From: Balanoglossus misakiensis
Lineage: Eukaryota; Hemichordata
Assembly: GCA_040954595.2 (NCBI GenBank)
Contig: CM082577.2
Span: 17,794,001-17,858,000, forward strand
Direction of reading: 5' to 3'
DNA: 64,000 nt
Position numbers and translations under genes: made by a program. Below are positions 13,091 through 24,172 of this stretch, in pieces. Within the stretch, counting starts at the first letter, position 1; each line of letters begins with the position of its first letter. The notes below the pieces were generated by a model. The model worked only from the letters and a program-made list of their open reading frames with translations. It had not been told where the DNA came from and searched no databases.

Positions 13091-13277
13091 CACCTATAGC
13101 CTGGCCTATATTCGGGCCATAGCAGCCGTTTTTACCCCCTCGTGACTGTGAGTTACCAGAATAATATGCTATTTCCCTCGGCTTATGGCCTTGGGAAATA
13201 GCATATGATTCTGGTAACTCACAGCCCCTCGGGGGTAATAAACGGCCGCTATGGCCCTCATGGCCAGGCAATAGGTG
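13091..13277. repeat. Fold-back element, arms about 85 bp
   Basis: The left arm reads CACCTATAGCCTGGCC, then blocks around GGGCCATAGC and GAGTTACCAGAAT. The right arm carries the complements in reverse order, ending GGCCAGGCAATAGGTG. The sequence GGGAAATAGCATAT lies near the loop. Such short, nearly palindromic units are typical of MITEs. The minus frame at 13083-13388 results from it. Confidence 0.7.
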
Positions 13278-13921
13278 TTCACTATAAGGACTACATGTAA
13301 TAACTCTGCCTGTCTGCCTACCAACCTCAGTACCTGCCTGTGGCATGTATTTAAATCTTCTGTCTGGGTTCATTTGTCTACCTCTCACACATGTATATTA
13401 GCATTTCAATTAACAATAGCTGAAATTATCATACATGCAACGCCTGTATTTAACACTTTCTATCGTTCTCGCCCCGAAGATATTTTACGGTATTTCACAA
13501 TGTGAAAATATCGCGTCCGCGTCTCAGCGCGACAGTTCGCTGCGCGCGCGAGCGACATACGAGGCATAAGACTCTAGTGGAGAGGGGTGTTGTAAAATTC
13601 GGTTATTAGAAGCTGTAATAAAGTTTTCAAAGCTGGAGGTTTTGTCATGTTGAATGCATCATTTTTAGTTCTTCGAAATTCTCAACGCAAAATAATTGTT
13701 AACATGATATTTTGAAGATAACGTAGACAATTTTATTTAGAATGCGGATGTGCCCATCGTAATGAAAGCTGCCAACCCCCTTAAAATGATACTACGGCCC
13801 ACACGTCATACGTCACAACATGGCTACTGCCGTGATCCCAGCGCCCGGTTCAAATTTGAAATTGTTTTTCTCGGCGCATTTTCGCAAATCGTACTGTTTT
13901 ATAGGTAGGCATGTATGGTAA

Positions 13922-14065
13922 AGGGGTTATTACACGAATTGTGGTCGATAATGCGACGCATTCTCGTGATGTCCGTATTTTGACTCGTTGCGAAGCGCAA
14001 CTCGTCAAAATACGGACACACTCGAATACGACGCGTTATCGACCAAAATTCGTATAATAACCCCT
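13922..14065. repeat. Fold-back element with GGGGTTAT ends
   Basis: The left arm AGGGGTTATTACACGAATT and the right arm AATTCGTATAATAACCCCT are complementary, as are inner blocks GTCCGTATTTTGACTCGTTG and its inverse. The hairpin arms are about 65 bases and both sides are flanked by TAAA. No coding capacity. Confidence 0.7.
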
Positions 14066-14580
14066 AAATATCACATTCTTGTACATAATGGTTTGATAAA
14101 AATGATTTTTCAAAAACACCTGGTATAAAAGCACAAGTCAAGCTGTAAAAAAAGTGTCAATGTTAATCATCACATCATGTTTACATGTTAATACCAAATT
14201 AATTACCTGATTGCATAGTGTTAGTGTATTTATATTCACAGGGGATTGCATTTAGGGATTAATTATTGAATGTTTTTGTGCATTCATACAGTTCATGTAA
14301 ATAATAAATTTTAATGATGCTGGCAAGCCGCTGATATGGCACAATGGAAGCAAAAATATATACAAAAATAGGGTTAAAATGTGACTTATATGGCTGCTTC
14401 GGACATATTTCACATTTGAGATAGTTATAATGTTTGTAGTCCTAGTTTGTTCAGTAATTAAAGAAACACTATTTGATTAGTCACAAGGTCTGAAGTTGTC
14501 TATTTGTAATTAAAGAAGGTCGACCAGGGAAATACATTTTTTACTGGCAAATTATATATTTATTACATGTATTATTATTA

Positions 14581-14790
14581 CTGTAAAAACAGGTTATTTT
14601 CGCGAGCAATAAATTTTCGTGAAATACACAAGAGCCAAAAAAACAAGTGAAAATAAAAAGTCGCGTAAATGATTTTCGGAGATAACGATGTAGTTAGTGA
14701 AATACATGAGCCAAAATTAATCCTCGCGTAACGGTTGCCTCTTTTGATATTGCAAAAATTTCCTGTTGCGAAAATAACCCGTTTTACAAT
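14581..14790. mobile_element. TA-flanked MITE, CGCGAAAATAAA family, diverged copy 2
   Basis: It begins CTGTAAAAACAGGTTATTTTC after TA and ends near AAATAACCCGTTTTACA. Internal words (GCGAGCAATAAATTTTCG, AGATAACGATG) match the copies at 4424 and 50090, but with more substitutions, so this copy looks older. Confidence 0.6.
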
Positions 14791-16080
14791 ATTACATGTA
14801 TGTAATGATATGTACGGCGTTGACTTGTTTGATTAGAAAATTAAATCACCACTCTATAAGCCCAAACAGCCAACCAGTGAAAAACAGTGAGATTTGGTGT
14901 ATTTTACCTGTGCCAAAGTACATTGAATTCTGTACATAATGAGCCATGCCAAAGCGTTCCAAATAAGTTGAGGTGGAAAAAAATAGCCAGTACTTCTTAG
15001 CAGTGTGGCATGTAACACCTCTGGCAGAAAGGGGTTTAATCAAACTAATTTCATCATTTAATTTTTGTACTGAACATTAATGGTAGGTGTGGTTTGCGTT
15101 GCACTAAAAAGCGCATAAATGAAACATACACATTTTCCTTGAACCATGTTTGAACAAAATCAGTACAACCTGAACCAAACAGTACTGTCTAGATGAGACT
15201 CATTCTAGATTCCAACGCCCAAGCTTTGCAGAGACAAAATACAGGCTGTGAGTTCAGCTACAACTGTATGTCAACCAGTCACTCAGTATGTTATTGGTTA
15301 CACAGTGATATAAATAATCCATCAAAAGACAATAAAATAACAGAAACAGGGTCAAAACTTCAAGCAACTTTGGACTTTAAGCAACTCTGGTGGTTTTGCA
15401 AATATTTGAAGGCAATGAACAGCTGTACTTTTTATGTACTATTTAAAAGTCCACTATCTGTAACTTCTGGCTACTTTTTCAGTATTTTTTGTGTGTATCA
15501 TCAATTTTCTTGTTCTCCTCCCTACAGAATCCCGACACGCCCAGTTTTCTGCTTGTCAAAAAGCCATGTGTATATTTATGTAAAGATCATTGCTAATGCT
15601 ATTGTCCGGCTTTGAATACAATTTCTAAAAGATAACAATGACAATTGTGCACACATGGGCTATGTTGAAGAGATTAACAATATGCATTTCACCCTTCAGG
15701 AAGCTAAACAAGAAAGCTGGTTGACATACAGAATTCAAATAATTTTTAAAAAATAGCCGAAAGTTATAGAAAGTTGACATTCAAACAAAAACGGATGCAG
15801 TCAAAACATGTTTAACTGTGTAGAATTAACTTTCATCAAATACAATCATCAAATAGTATCTGGCTACATGTTTTGTGAGAAAATCAATTAAATATCAGGA
15901 CCTTTAAATTAAGTAGAATTTACATAAAATCAGGCATATCAGTTCTATCATTTAAGCATTACATGATTGGCATATGAATTATTGAATTCAGTAAATTAAT
16001 GAATTTAAAATTTACTTAGTGCACTGTTCTTCTTAGCCTTATTGAAGGGGCAAAGTCGTTTAATTTTGACATTATTTCGG
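14791..16080. other. No gene seen
   Basis: No supportable gene. A 140-codon plus-strand frame at 15193-15615 has no recognisable motif, low-complexity composition and no promoter context; I do not call it. Confidence 0.4.
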
Positions 16081-16084
16081 TTGG

Positions 16085-16262
16085 TTTTTTTTTTTGTATG
16101 TATGTATGGCAAATATCAGAATACAATTACGATAAAATATGGGTGTACAACACACATACATGTACATCATGGGTCTGGTCTTGAACCTACAACCCTCCGA
16201 TTGCGATTCAGAACTCTTAACCACTAGGTCATGATATGATACCTTCCGGACTACAGCAGAGT
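16085..16262 (-). mobile_element. tRNA-derived SINE
   Basis: Read on the minus strand, the head has a pol III A-box-like TGACCTAGTGGTTAAGA (16215-16231) and a B box GGTTCAAGACC (16177-16187) spaced as in a tRNA. An unrelated body follows, then a tail of CATA repeats and a run of A before the 3' end at about 16085. This is the standard layout of a tRNA-related SINE. Cloverleaf pairing is degraded, so it is not a functional tRNA. Head tRNA species and target duplication were not determined. Confidence 0.65.
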
Positions 16263-17031
16263 ACAATTTAAATACTGAGTCAGAAAAACGAAATGCTAGT
16301 TACATAACAATCTCTTCATCAACATGTTTTACACACCACTTACCCCAGTGATGGATATTTCCACATTACAAGTGTAATTTATTAGTTGTTGGTCTCAACA
16401 TTTATGAAAACAATGTACCTGCCAGTGACACTTGGGCTCTTTTTCTTTGGCAAATTTACTTAGGTATATCATGCCAATATTGCATTCTTCTGTTTCCAGC
16501 GAGTGACGCTGGACGCAGCAATGCCGACATAACCCACCCTATTTACAGCTCCAGTGAATGCCATCAAACAATTTAAACAGCTAATAGGCAAATAAGTGAG
16601 TGTTTGTGATGGACATATATTCAGAAATAAGCAGAACATGATTAACTCCATTATATCAGCAACTTCATGTATTCGAATAAGGATAAAAACAGCGAAAGTT
16701 CCTATGGGATCTCTGACTGATGATGGAACACCAGAATGCAATCCTTACCACTTACGTATTCTAGTCAAATACATGTAGTGAGTCGCAATTAATTTGTGAA
16801 GAGTCGAGTCTGCAAAATGGGCCGAAATTCCTGTATTATGTTCCTATCCTGACCTGAGCATGATGTCGTGTAAATGTACAACTTGCAAGGAGTGCCAAAA
16901 TGCTCATCATTGAAGTTCAACGATGTATGGGAAAAGGGGTTATTTAATATACTGTCAGAATAGGTTATTCTGTATTTTTATTTTATTTTAGAGGAAGGTG
17001 GTGAGTGCGGATAGAAGTTCAATTTATTTAC

Positions 17032-17610
17032 CTGGTCTAAGGCCATAGTGACCCACGTATCAAGTAGTAAATCCAGCCGTCCTGAATGATATCTCTTAGT
17101 AGTCTTGACGCCGATGAAAACGTCTGAGATTTCAGTCTTTCGGGCATGACTGGCGAGAACTGTCTCTGTTGTATTGAAACCTGGAAGTTGGTGATTCCGA
17201 TCGACGCGATCATGAACGGCAGCTAATTCAATACTGGTTTTCACGCCCAGGCGTTGCTCTGGTTCGTTGAAATTGGGTTTGTTATTAAGTTCAGGGGCTT
17301 GAAAGTCCAAGTCGTGTACACCACTTTGGTTTGACTCTGAATACTTGATTTCAATTATCTTAGCTGGGGAATCATACTGTCCGTCTGAAAGACCCTGGAT
17401 ATGCCTACCATCGTGGTAACGATGCGGAAAGTTTGGTCGACTGCGTTTGGCCAAGTAGTTGATCAATGGCCGATCTTCCGTATTATGATGTTCCTTTACT
17501 TCCGCACCGATTCTTAAGTCGTTCTCCTCTGTATCCCAGATGATCACAACCAAACACAGTACGGCCACCAATACCAGACCCTGTACGGTTCGTTTAGCCC
17601 GTACACGCAT
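17032..17610 (-). CDS. Fringe-family beta-1,3-N-acetylglucosaminyltransferase, first coding exon (partial)
   Basis: Fringe enzymes extend O-fucose on Notch EGF repeats with N-acetylglucosamine in the Golgi and so tune ligand choice. The exon encodes 193 residues from ATG at 17610 to a donor CAG|GTAAAT, phase 0. A short basic N-terminus is followed by a membrane anchor at about residues 9-25 (VQGLVLVAVLCLVVIIW), giving type II topology, then a poorly conserved stem to about residue 160. It ends in the diagnostic DVFIGVKTTKRYHSGRLDLL block that opens the catalytic domain. The DDD metal-binding exon and the rest are missing; I could not find them at 1-17031, so they lie further left or are masked by long introns. 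The stem is unusually long, but that varies in the family. The open frame past the donor is intronic. Which paralog group (single invertebrate fringe is expected) cannot be told. Confidence 0.88.
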
Positions 17611-19927
17611 CGTGCCGATGCTTTTTAGGGGAAGACACCATCAGTCTGCATCGGAATGTTCAAACGCGTTTGGCCAGACTCGTCAAACTTCGAAGTGTGC
17701 TTTCGAAGTTTTAGGAATGAATGCGCACGCACTAATTTGCATAATAGATTGTGGTGGCGCGACCAACCGGCGCGGCGGTGTGCATCATCACCTCTCGGAT
17801 AAAACTGAGTCCTCTCACACTCCCTTTAAGCTATTAAAATGAACAAGGTCTGTACCAAATCCGAGACATACTAATAGTGAAATATAATGAATATACTTGA
17901 TTCAAGAAAATGCGTGAGGGACGGCCATGCCACAGCGCGGAAGTAACTTTTTTTTCATTCACTGCCATAATACTACGGCCATTCGCGGCTGATGCTAACG
18001 CCGCGGGTTTGTCATGATCATGTTTTTTTAAAATCAATATTCGTCTTTCAAATGACAAATCGACGTCATTACAATAACAAAGGCTTACATAATGAAAAAG
18101 TATTGTGATATTGGCAGATGTGATGCTAGAAGCCCAGTATTAGGGATCAAGCATATAAAGGGCCGGGCCTAATATCACTGGGCGAGTGGGACCAGGGAGG
18201 GCTCGTCGTCATGAAAATCATTTTTTCGAGCTGCATGTAAAGGAAAAAACTTTTTGGTCAGAAAATGGCTGTACATTGTACTTCTGAATCAATGACTGAA
18301 ACGGCATTACTGATAAGGCAAACTGGACGATTTTCTCACAAACATAATGAATCCTAATTTAAGATTTATAGGAAATCCATCAAAGGCCCATTTCTTGACA
18401 TGGACATTTCTATAAAATAAACACAATATTTTTGTGCACGAATTCTATAAACAAACTTGGATACAGCCGTGTATAACATACGTATCTTGAGACTTCACAT
18501 GCAGTTACTTAGATGATATCAAGATAGGTCAATATTTTAACCAAATTAATTCATTCTTTACTATAAAACTTGTGCGGATTCAGTTTGAAAACCACTTTTT
18601 CCCCAGAAAAAAATATTCTAGATGGTTTATTGATAAGTGTATAGGAAGCAATTGCGTTAGGTTCTAAGGCATTCAAGTAATTACCCCCTTTGGAACTGAA
18701 CATTCTCGGGTAGGCCTAATTATTGAGCTCAAAAACCCCTTTGCATGCTTTCTACCATAGTACACGATTTAAACTGTCGATGACCAGTTACCTGCTTCTA
18801 ATTTTGAGATATTTACTGAAATGTCTCGCGCAAGCCGCCCACCCTGCAGCCCACAATTATTGCGTCTAGGTGATCTTTGACTTCCAGATACAAACTTTGT
18901 CTTCGCTTATAGATAAAAAAAAAAAGAACCCCGAATCTCCACTCCGAGGAAATTGCAGTGCATCGTATCAGAATAAGGTATTAATGGTGGCCGAGGCATC
19001 TGTTAATTAAAGTTTTGGCAACAGATAGCTGAAACAGAAACCCAACTAATACTCTATGCCTTGCTGTGAACAAATTTCCATGCATGTATGTCAATATCTA
19101 AAAGCTGGTGCTGTTTTATGCCTAGCTGACTGGCAACAATTCAAGCACTGCTCTGTTAGTCCATTCACTAGTGAATTTATTAGTCATTATTTATATTATT
19201 TTACTGATTTATTAACATATCATATTCCAGTGCAACATACCCAACTTTCTGTAGCTGTAACTTTTAATTTAATTAATTAATTAATTAATTAATATGTTTT
19301 ATTTTTTATTCGTCATCAAACAGGCGAATCTTGCCCCAAAACACTGAGAAGGAGGTACACACAACCCTTCGATTTTGAGTCTGGTACCCTCCATAACTTT
19401 TGCAATGAGGATTTTTCACTATTTTTGTTTTGAATGGCAACTACAGTTCCTTGCTCTACTCCGTAGAGCATGTTGAAATGACGGTATGCCTACTATTCAG
19501 CTTGTCAACTTTACCAGTTAATATGTAACATGTGCTTGCGAATGGTGTTCTGGATGGTCCGGCCAGGTTATTGTACTAGACTTCCATTCAAGCAAAGGCC
19601 ACTCTTTGCAAGCACTTCCGAGTGCATAGGCCATACATTTCCGAAACTGGTATCTGCACTGATAGCCTTTTCAAGTCATGAATTCTTGTTGTTTTACATA
19701 CTGGTCGAAAGTAAACTGCCAGCGCCACTGTCCGTCTGCCACCAATACTGTTAATACACGTCACATTTTGCAGAAAACTGGAAATGCTTTATTGCAAAAC
19801 AAAGTGAAATATGAACAAAACGTCCCACACGACAGAACTAGCCCTGTGCAATGTAAAAAAATCCAGAGAAATTAAGAAAAAAAAGCGTAAAGGGTCGGAA
19901 GTGAAAAAAGGGCAGAAAGAATGCACG
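17611..19927. other. Fringe upstream region and intergenic DNA
   Basis: This is the 5' side of the Fringe exon (minus strand), CpG-rich to about 17800. It carries no obvious TATA box. Further right I see no supportable gene. An (AATT)n run lies at about 19268-19292. Confidence 0.45.
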
Positions 19928-19928
19928 C

Positions 19929-20086
19929 CCATAGACCTATTCGCGGATAGGGTATCTGCAATGCATGATGGTATAATTTGCGTTCAACATAGCGTCTAGT
20001 ACTGTAGTACATGGCTAACACGCGCGCTCAGAACGCAAACTGTCCCACAACCCCCTGCGTTATTCTATCCGCGAAGTGGTCCATGC
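19929..20086. mobile_element. MITE with CGCGGATAG inverted ends, copy 1
   Basis: Ends CCATAGACCTATTCGCGGATAG and, in inverse, CATGGACCACTTCGCGGATAG. The whole 158-bp unit recurs inverted at 36680-36835, including GCAATGCATGATGGTATAATTT and CTCAGAACGCAAAC. Two inverted full-length copies with matched ends support a mobile origin; no transposase or clear target duplication is visible. Confidence 0.7.
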
Positions 20087-21424
20087 AGCTGGGAAAACAC
20101 CAAGTTGCCCGTAGAGGGCTCCCAAACTGACAATCTAGGGAAATGTCGATCTCTTTTGACCCAAATTTGTTTGGTACATAAAGTTGATTATGCTGTTTGT
20201 CTTCGTGAACCATAATCAGTACTAGTTAATTGCAAAACCAAACAGTTCAAATCTGCTTGTAGACAGTCAGTATGAAGGGAAGTTGCCAGAATGCAAGCTA
20301 TTGCACATATTAGTTTAGACAACAAAAACGTGAATCGTCATGGTGATGAGATTTCTAATTGTGGAGCCTTTCATTATATAGATAAGGAGAATGCCTTTTC
20401 CATATACTCTTTGATGATGTTTATTGGAAAAAATAACCCATGTTATTGTAGTGAATAAGACATTTTGTTTAGGTAACTAATAACAAAAGGGATAAATTTT
20501 GATCACTTCTGAAATTAATTATTTTGTACAATTAGAGACTTTGTGCCATTATTCCAGAAAGATCAAAGGGAGCGACTTTATCCGTGTATGTAAACAACAA
20601 ATTTAACGGCGATTGGTCCATGTACTTGCGGCTCTTCTTGACTAAATATGAAGAAAAACAAACTTAGGAAGTTAATAGTTATTGACATTATTTTGAGAGT
20701 TAATTTCCGCTGTCATTCGTTTTGTTTTTTACAATTGCATTTGGCCTCCCTAATTCTAAGCTACAGATGCGTAATCACCCTTCCTCTAATCCTTAAATCT
20801 GCGGCGGGGCTGCGCCTGCTGCGTGTCTTAGCCGATGTGATGTACGATACACATCCCCGCTACGAAGAGTTAGTCTTGTATATTATTTTGGGCAATACGG
20901 ATTGTCATGCCATAGTTATTGCTATAAACATAATTGTCGTTCATTTTATATCGACCGTAAAGTTTCTCAAGACAGGGACCGTCGTAGGACCCAACAAATC
21001 CAATCTTGCCACTGTTGGAGTCAACAGTCAACCCATCCTTGTAGCCAACTCATCACACAGGCGCTTGTATAGATGCTATTTCAGTTTTTTTTATTAATTG
21101 TAAAGTGGCTAAAATCGATAAATCAGTAGCTAAGACGATCTCCCGAATTTGCGTCAAACGAGCGCTCTCGCTATGTTCGGCCTAGGCCTAGCCTATACCC
21201 CCTGACTTTCGCAGGATCTTGCTGTCAGTCAGCCTACCATGTACATGATTCGGAATCGTTGCCGAGGATTGTCATAAGACCGTAATTCATTTCCAATAGA
21301 CGACAATAGTAGTGTTGAACTTAATATTCCTATTTTATAACGTCTAGTGAGCCGATTCCCATTAAGATTTAAGTACAGTCAGAGCAATGTCTGTTTGTGC
21401 ACAGGCTAAATTTTCGAGCATAAC
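20087..21424. other. Intergenic, one unexplained open frame
   Basis: A 149-codon frame at 20648-21097 is the longest uncalled plus-strand frame here. It is rich in hydrophobic residues, has no family signature I recognise and no coding-like neighbours. I judge it most likely fortuitous. Otherwise no feature is evident. Confidence 0.35.
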
Positions 21425-23593
21425 CTAAAACGAAGGAAACCGAAGGACACTGATTTTTCCATATTTTAGTGCGAAGGACACGGTTTTCTGTATGCTAGAG
21501 GCCGAAGGACTGGTTTAGCTTCGAATTAAACGCCGAAGGACGGGTGTAGCTCCGTAATTTTGGCCGAAGGAAAGCGAAGGACGCTCATATCTCCATATTT
21601 TAGGGCGAAGGGAAGCCAGTAAGGTGCGGAATTGCGTTTTATCGTTTTTAGAAAGTTTAGCTACAAGTGTAGAAAGCTAAATTAGCTGTAGCTAAATAGT
21701 TCTAAACTATCTAAGTTTTAAGGATAATTATCACTACGATAATTATCGCTTTCTAAATATCGTTCTAAATTTATAAATTAGCCACAGTTTAGAAAGCCCC
21801 CCCCCCCCCCGACTAAAATTTTCTGCCGACGATATAAGTGCTGTATTTCCATTCCAATATTTGCGGAATTTTCATGTATGATTTCAATTGGTGCATTTCA
21901 ATTTCAATATTTGCGTACGGGAGAATGTTGGGAATCGTTTATTGCCCAAATCAAGCCTTATCTCAAAACTCCTCTCAGTTTATTGAGATATGGGCTTCGT
22001 TTGTATGACACCATTGTTCTGTGCAACGACTGAAGTCTCAGGTTAATCAATGTCTTAACACCATTGTTCTACCATTATGAGGTGTTGTAAAATGTCAGAG
22101 TTAGAACTTCGACTATATATACTGTTAAAATAAAACAAAGATCACATTTGACTTCCCACCGAAGTACTGGCCATCCCGTCTCTCTCTTCATTCCAAGCCT
22201 ACTTCCAAAGTGTACGCCGTACATTTGTAAACGCCCAAGTAGTCCAACTTTCTAAACTGCTGCTAGTTTAGAAAGTTTAGAACGATATTTAGAAAGTGAT
22301 AATTATCTTGAAAAAAGCCGTGTTTATCATTATTAGCTAAATTAGCTTCCTTAGACAATACATGTAGTTTAGAAATGCCCCTTCAATAAGACACAATTCC
22401 GCACCTAACTCAGGAAAGCGAAGGACAGTGATTCTCCATATTTTAGGGAGAAGGACATTAGTATCCATCTCTCTGTATCTCGGAACTAGGATATCAATAG
22501 TGTGATCTTGTGTTGAGATCGTTTTTTGTCAGTTGTTTTTCATTTCCAGTTCATGGAACGTAATGTCGGCTATTCCCGGTGAAGCATTTGAGCCCACGGT
22601 ACAACTGCATGTTTGCTTGTAGAATTTGTTGTTTAATTCAAAAGTATTGTTACGTAGAATTAGTGATAGCATTTCTATGAGGTATGTTTGTTTAGATTTG
22701 TTTCGTGTAAACATGACACTCTACTTAAGATCTCGACATTGATATCAGTAACTCTGGTCAGACGTGTACTAGCTGACGCCAAGTCTCTGATAATCGTGAG
22801 AGAATCGTGTCCTTCGCCCTAAAATATGGAAATATGACTGTCCTTCGCTTTCCTTCGCCCTAAATTACTGAGCTACACTTGTCCTTCGGCCTCTAGCATA
22901 CAGAAAACCTCGTCCTTCGGCCGAAAATAGGGATAAATCAGCGTCCTTCGGTTTCCTTCGCCCTAAATTACTGAGCTACACCTGTCCTTCGGCCACCAGC
23001 ATACAGAAAACCACGTCCTTCGCACTAAAATACGGATAAATCAGCGTCCTTCGGTTTCCTTCGCCCTAAATTACTGAGCTACACCTGTCCTTCGGCCACC
23101 AGCATACAGAAAACCACGTCCTTCGCACTAAAATACGGATAAATCAGCGTCCTTCGGTTTCCTTCGGCAAAAATTACGGAGCTACACCCGTCCTTTGGCT
23201 TTAATTACTGAGCTAAACCTGTCCTTCGGCCTCTAGCATACAGAAAATCGTGTCCTTCGCACTAAAATATGGAAAAATCAGTGTCCTTCGCTTTCCTTCG
23301 GCCAAAATTACGGAGCTGAACCCGTCCTGCGGCTTTAATTACCGAACTAAACCTGTCCTTCGGCCACCAGCATAATTAATTACCGAACTAAACCTATCCT
23401 TCGGCCACCAGCATAGAGAAAACCTTTTCCTTCGCACTTAAATATGGATAAATCAGCGTCCTTCGCTTTCCTTCGGCGTTTAATTCGAAGCTAAACCAGT
23501 CCTTCGGCCACCAGCATAGAGAAAACCTTTTCCTTCGCACTAAAATATGGAAAAAACAGTGTCCTTCAGTTTCCTTCGGTTTCCTTCGTTTTA
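21425..23593. repeat. Inverted TCCTTCG satellite-like element with nested insertion
   Basis: The right part (22800-23593) is a tandem array of about 103-bp units (GTCCTTCGGCC at 22881, 22984, 23087, 23221, 23355 and 23499), some lengthened by 31 bases. Each unit alternates TCCTTCGGCC, TCCTTCGCAC and TCCTTCGG boxes with spacers such as CTAAATTACTGAGCTACACC. The left part (21425-21612) holds the same units inverted (CGAAGGA), and both outer ends read CTAAAACGAAGGAAACC inward. The centre contains a separate nested element (21623-22405). Likely a large fold-back or satellite-derived element; family unknown. Confidence 0.8.
21623..22405. mobile_element. Nested MITE with TAA target duplication (PIF/Harbinger-like)
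   Basis: Inverted ends GGTGCGGAATTG and CAATTCCGCACC are each flanked by TAA. Further inside, GTTTAGAAAGTTTAG and GATAATTATC blocks are repeated in inverse orientation near both ends. It interrupts the left arm of the TCCTTCG array, with array sequence resuming at 22409 (CTCAGGAAAGCGAAGGAC). The 3-bp TAA target suggests PIF/Harbinger; no transposase. Confidence 0.65.
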
Positions 23594-23599
23594 GTCTCA

Positions 23600-24090
23600 C
23601 CCAATTTTCGTGCAGGTATTACAATCAATTAATTTCTTTAGGAGAGGTCAAAATGCTGCCCCCAGTAGTAATTTACACCATTGAGAATTTTTAATGCATC
23701 TTAGACGCTCCCTACAAAAGACACTACATATACAGAGATGTATAGCCATGGTAAATCACATGACAGGATATGGGTGTACGACTGTACGTACTGTTGGGCT
23801 ATATTAATTTCTTGTTGATTCCGTTACCTTGTAATTGGCGTTGTGAATAAGGGTAAAGGAACAACATAATTGCTAGGGTTCTACAGCTATGAAAACGCTT
23901 GGTCTGGGTTGGGGTCAGGCGTCGAAGGCATCGACCCCACAAAACCAAAAAACCGCCACACCCCACCCCTACCCCCGCCCAAACCATGGTCCCGCTTGCC
24001 AAAGCCTATATACTAAGGACGGTATAGCATAGTAGACTTTCTACTCCCTTCGTGTGAGGGCGACCTTTTACCCAACATTCAACAGCACCG
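23600..24090. other. Intergenic before ALYREF
   Basis: No gene is evident. The last 50 bases grade into the CpG-rich ALYREF promoter. Confidence 0.5.
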
Positions 24091-24172
24091 CCAATCCGCC
24101 ATTTTCTGAACTGAGTAGCGTCCTCGTGCTTTCATCTACGTAGGTGCAATCCTCTATCTAGGTTCTAACAAG
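24091..24172 (+). promoter_or_regulatory. ALYREF proximal promoter / 5' UTR
   Basis: A CCAAT at 24091-24095 directly precedes CCGCCATTTT (24096-24105), an inverted YY1-type AAAATGGCGG site. No TATA box is seen. A pyrimidine-rich CTTTCATCT near 24130 could be the start site of a growth-regulated mRNA. The start codon at 24173 lies in ACAAGATGG. These are motif matches only. Confidence 0.45.

Noticed and set aside
15193-15615. 140-codon plus-strand frame
   Set aside because: No homology recognised, low coding-like character, no promoter or splice signals.
16177-16231. Functional tRNA gene
   Set aside because: A and B boxes are present but the cloverleaf stems are degraded and it has a SINE body and tail.
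20648-21097. 149-codon plus-strand frame with hydrophobic stretches
   Set aside because: No recognisable family, no Kozak or promoter support, and composition like surrounding intergenic DNA.
23394-23600. 68-codon minus frame with repeated KRR and LVAEG
   Set aside because: Translation of the TCCTTCG array; its periodicity is that of the DNA repeat.
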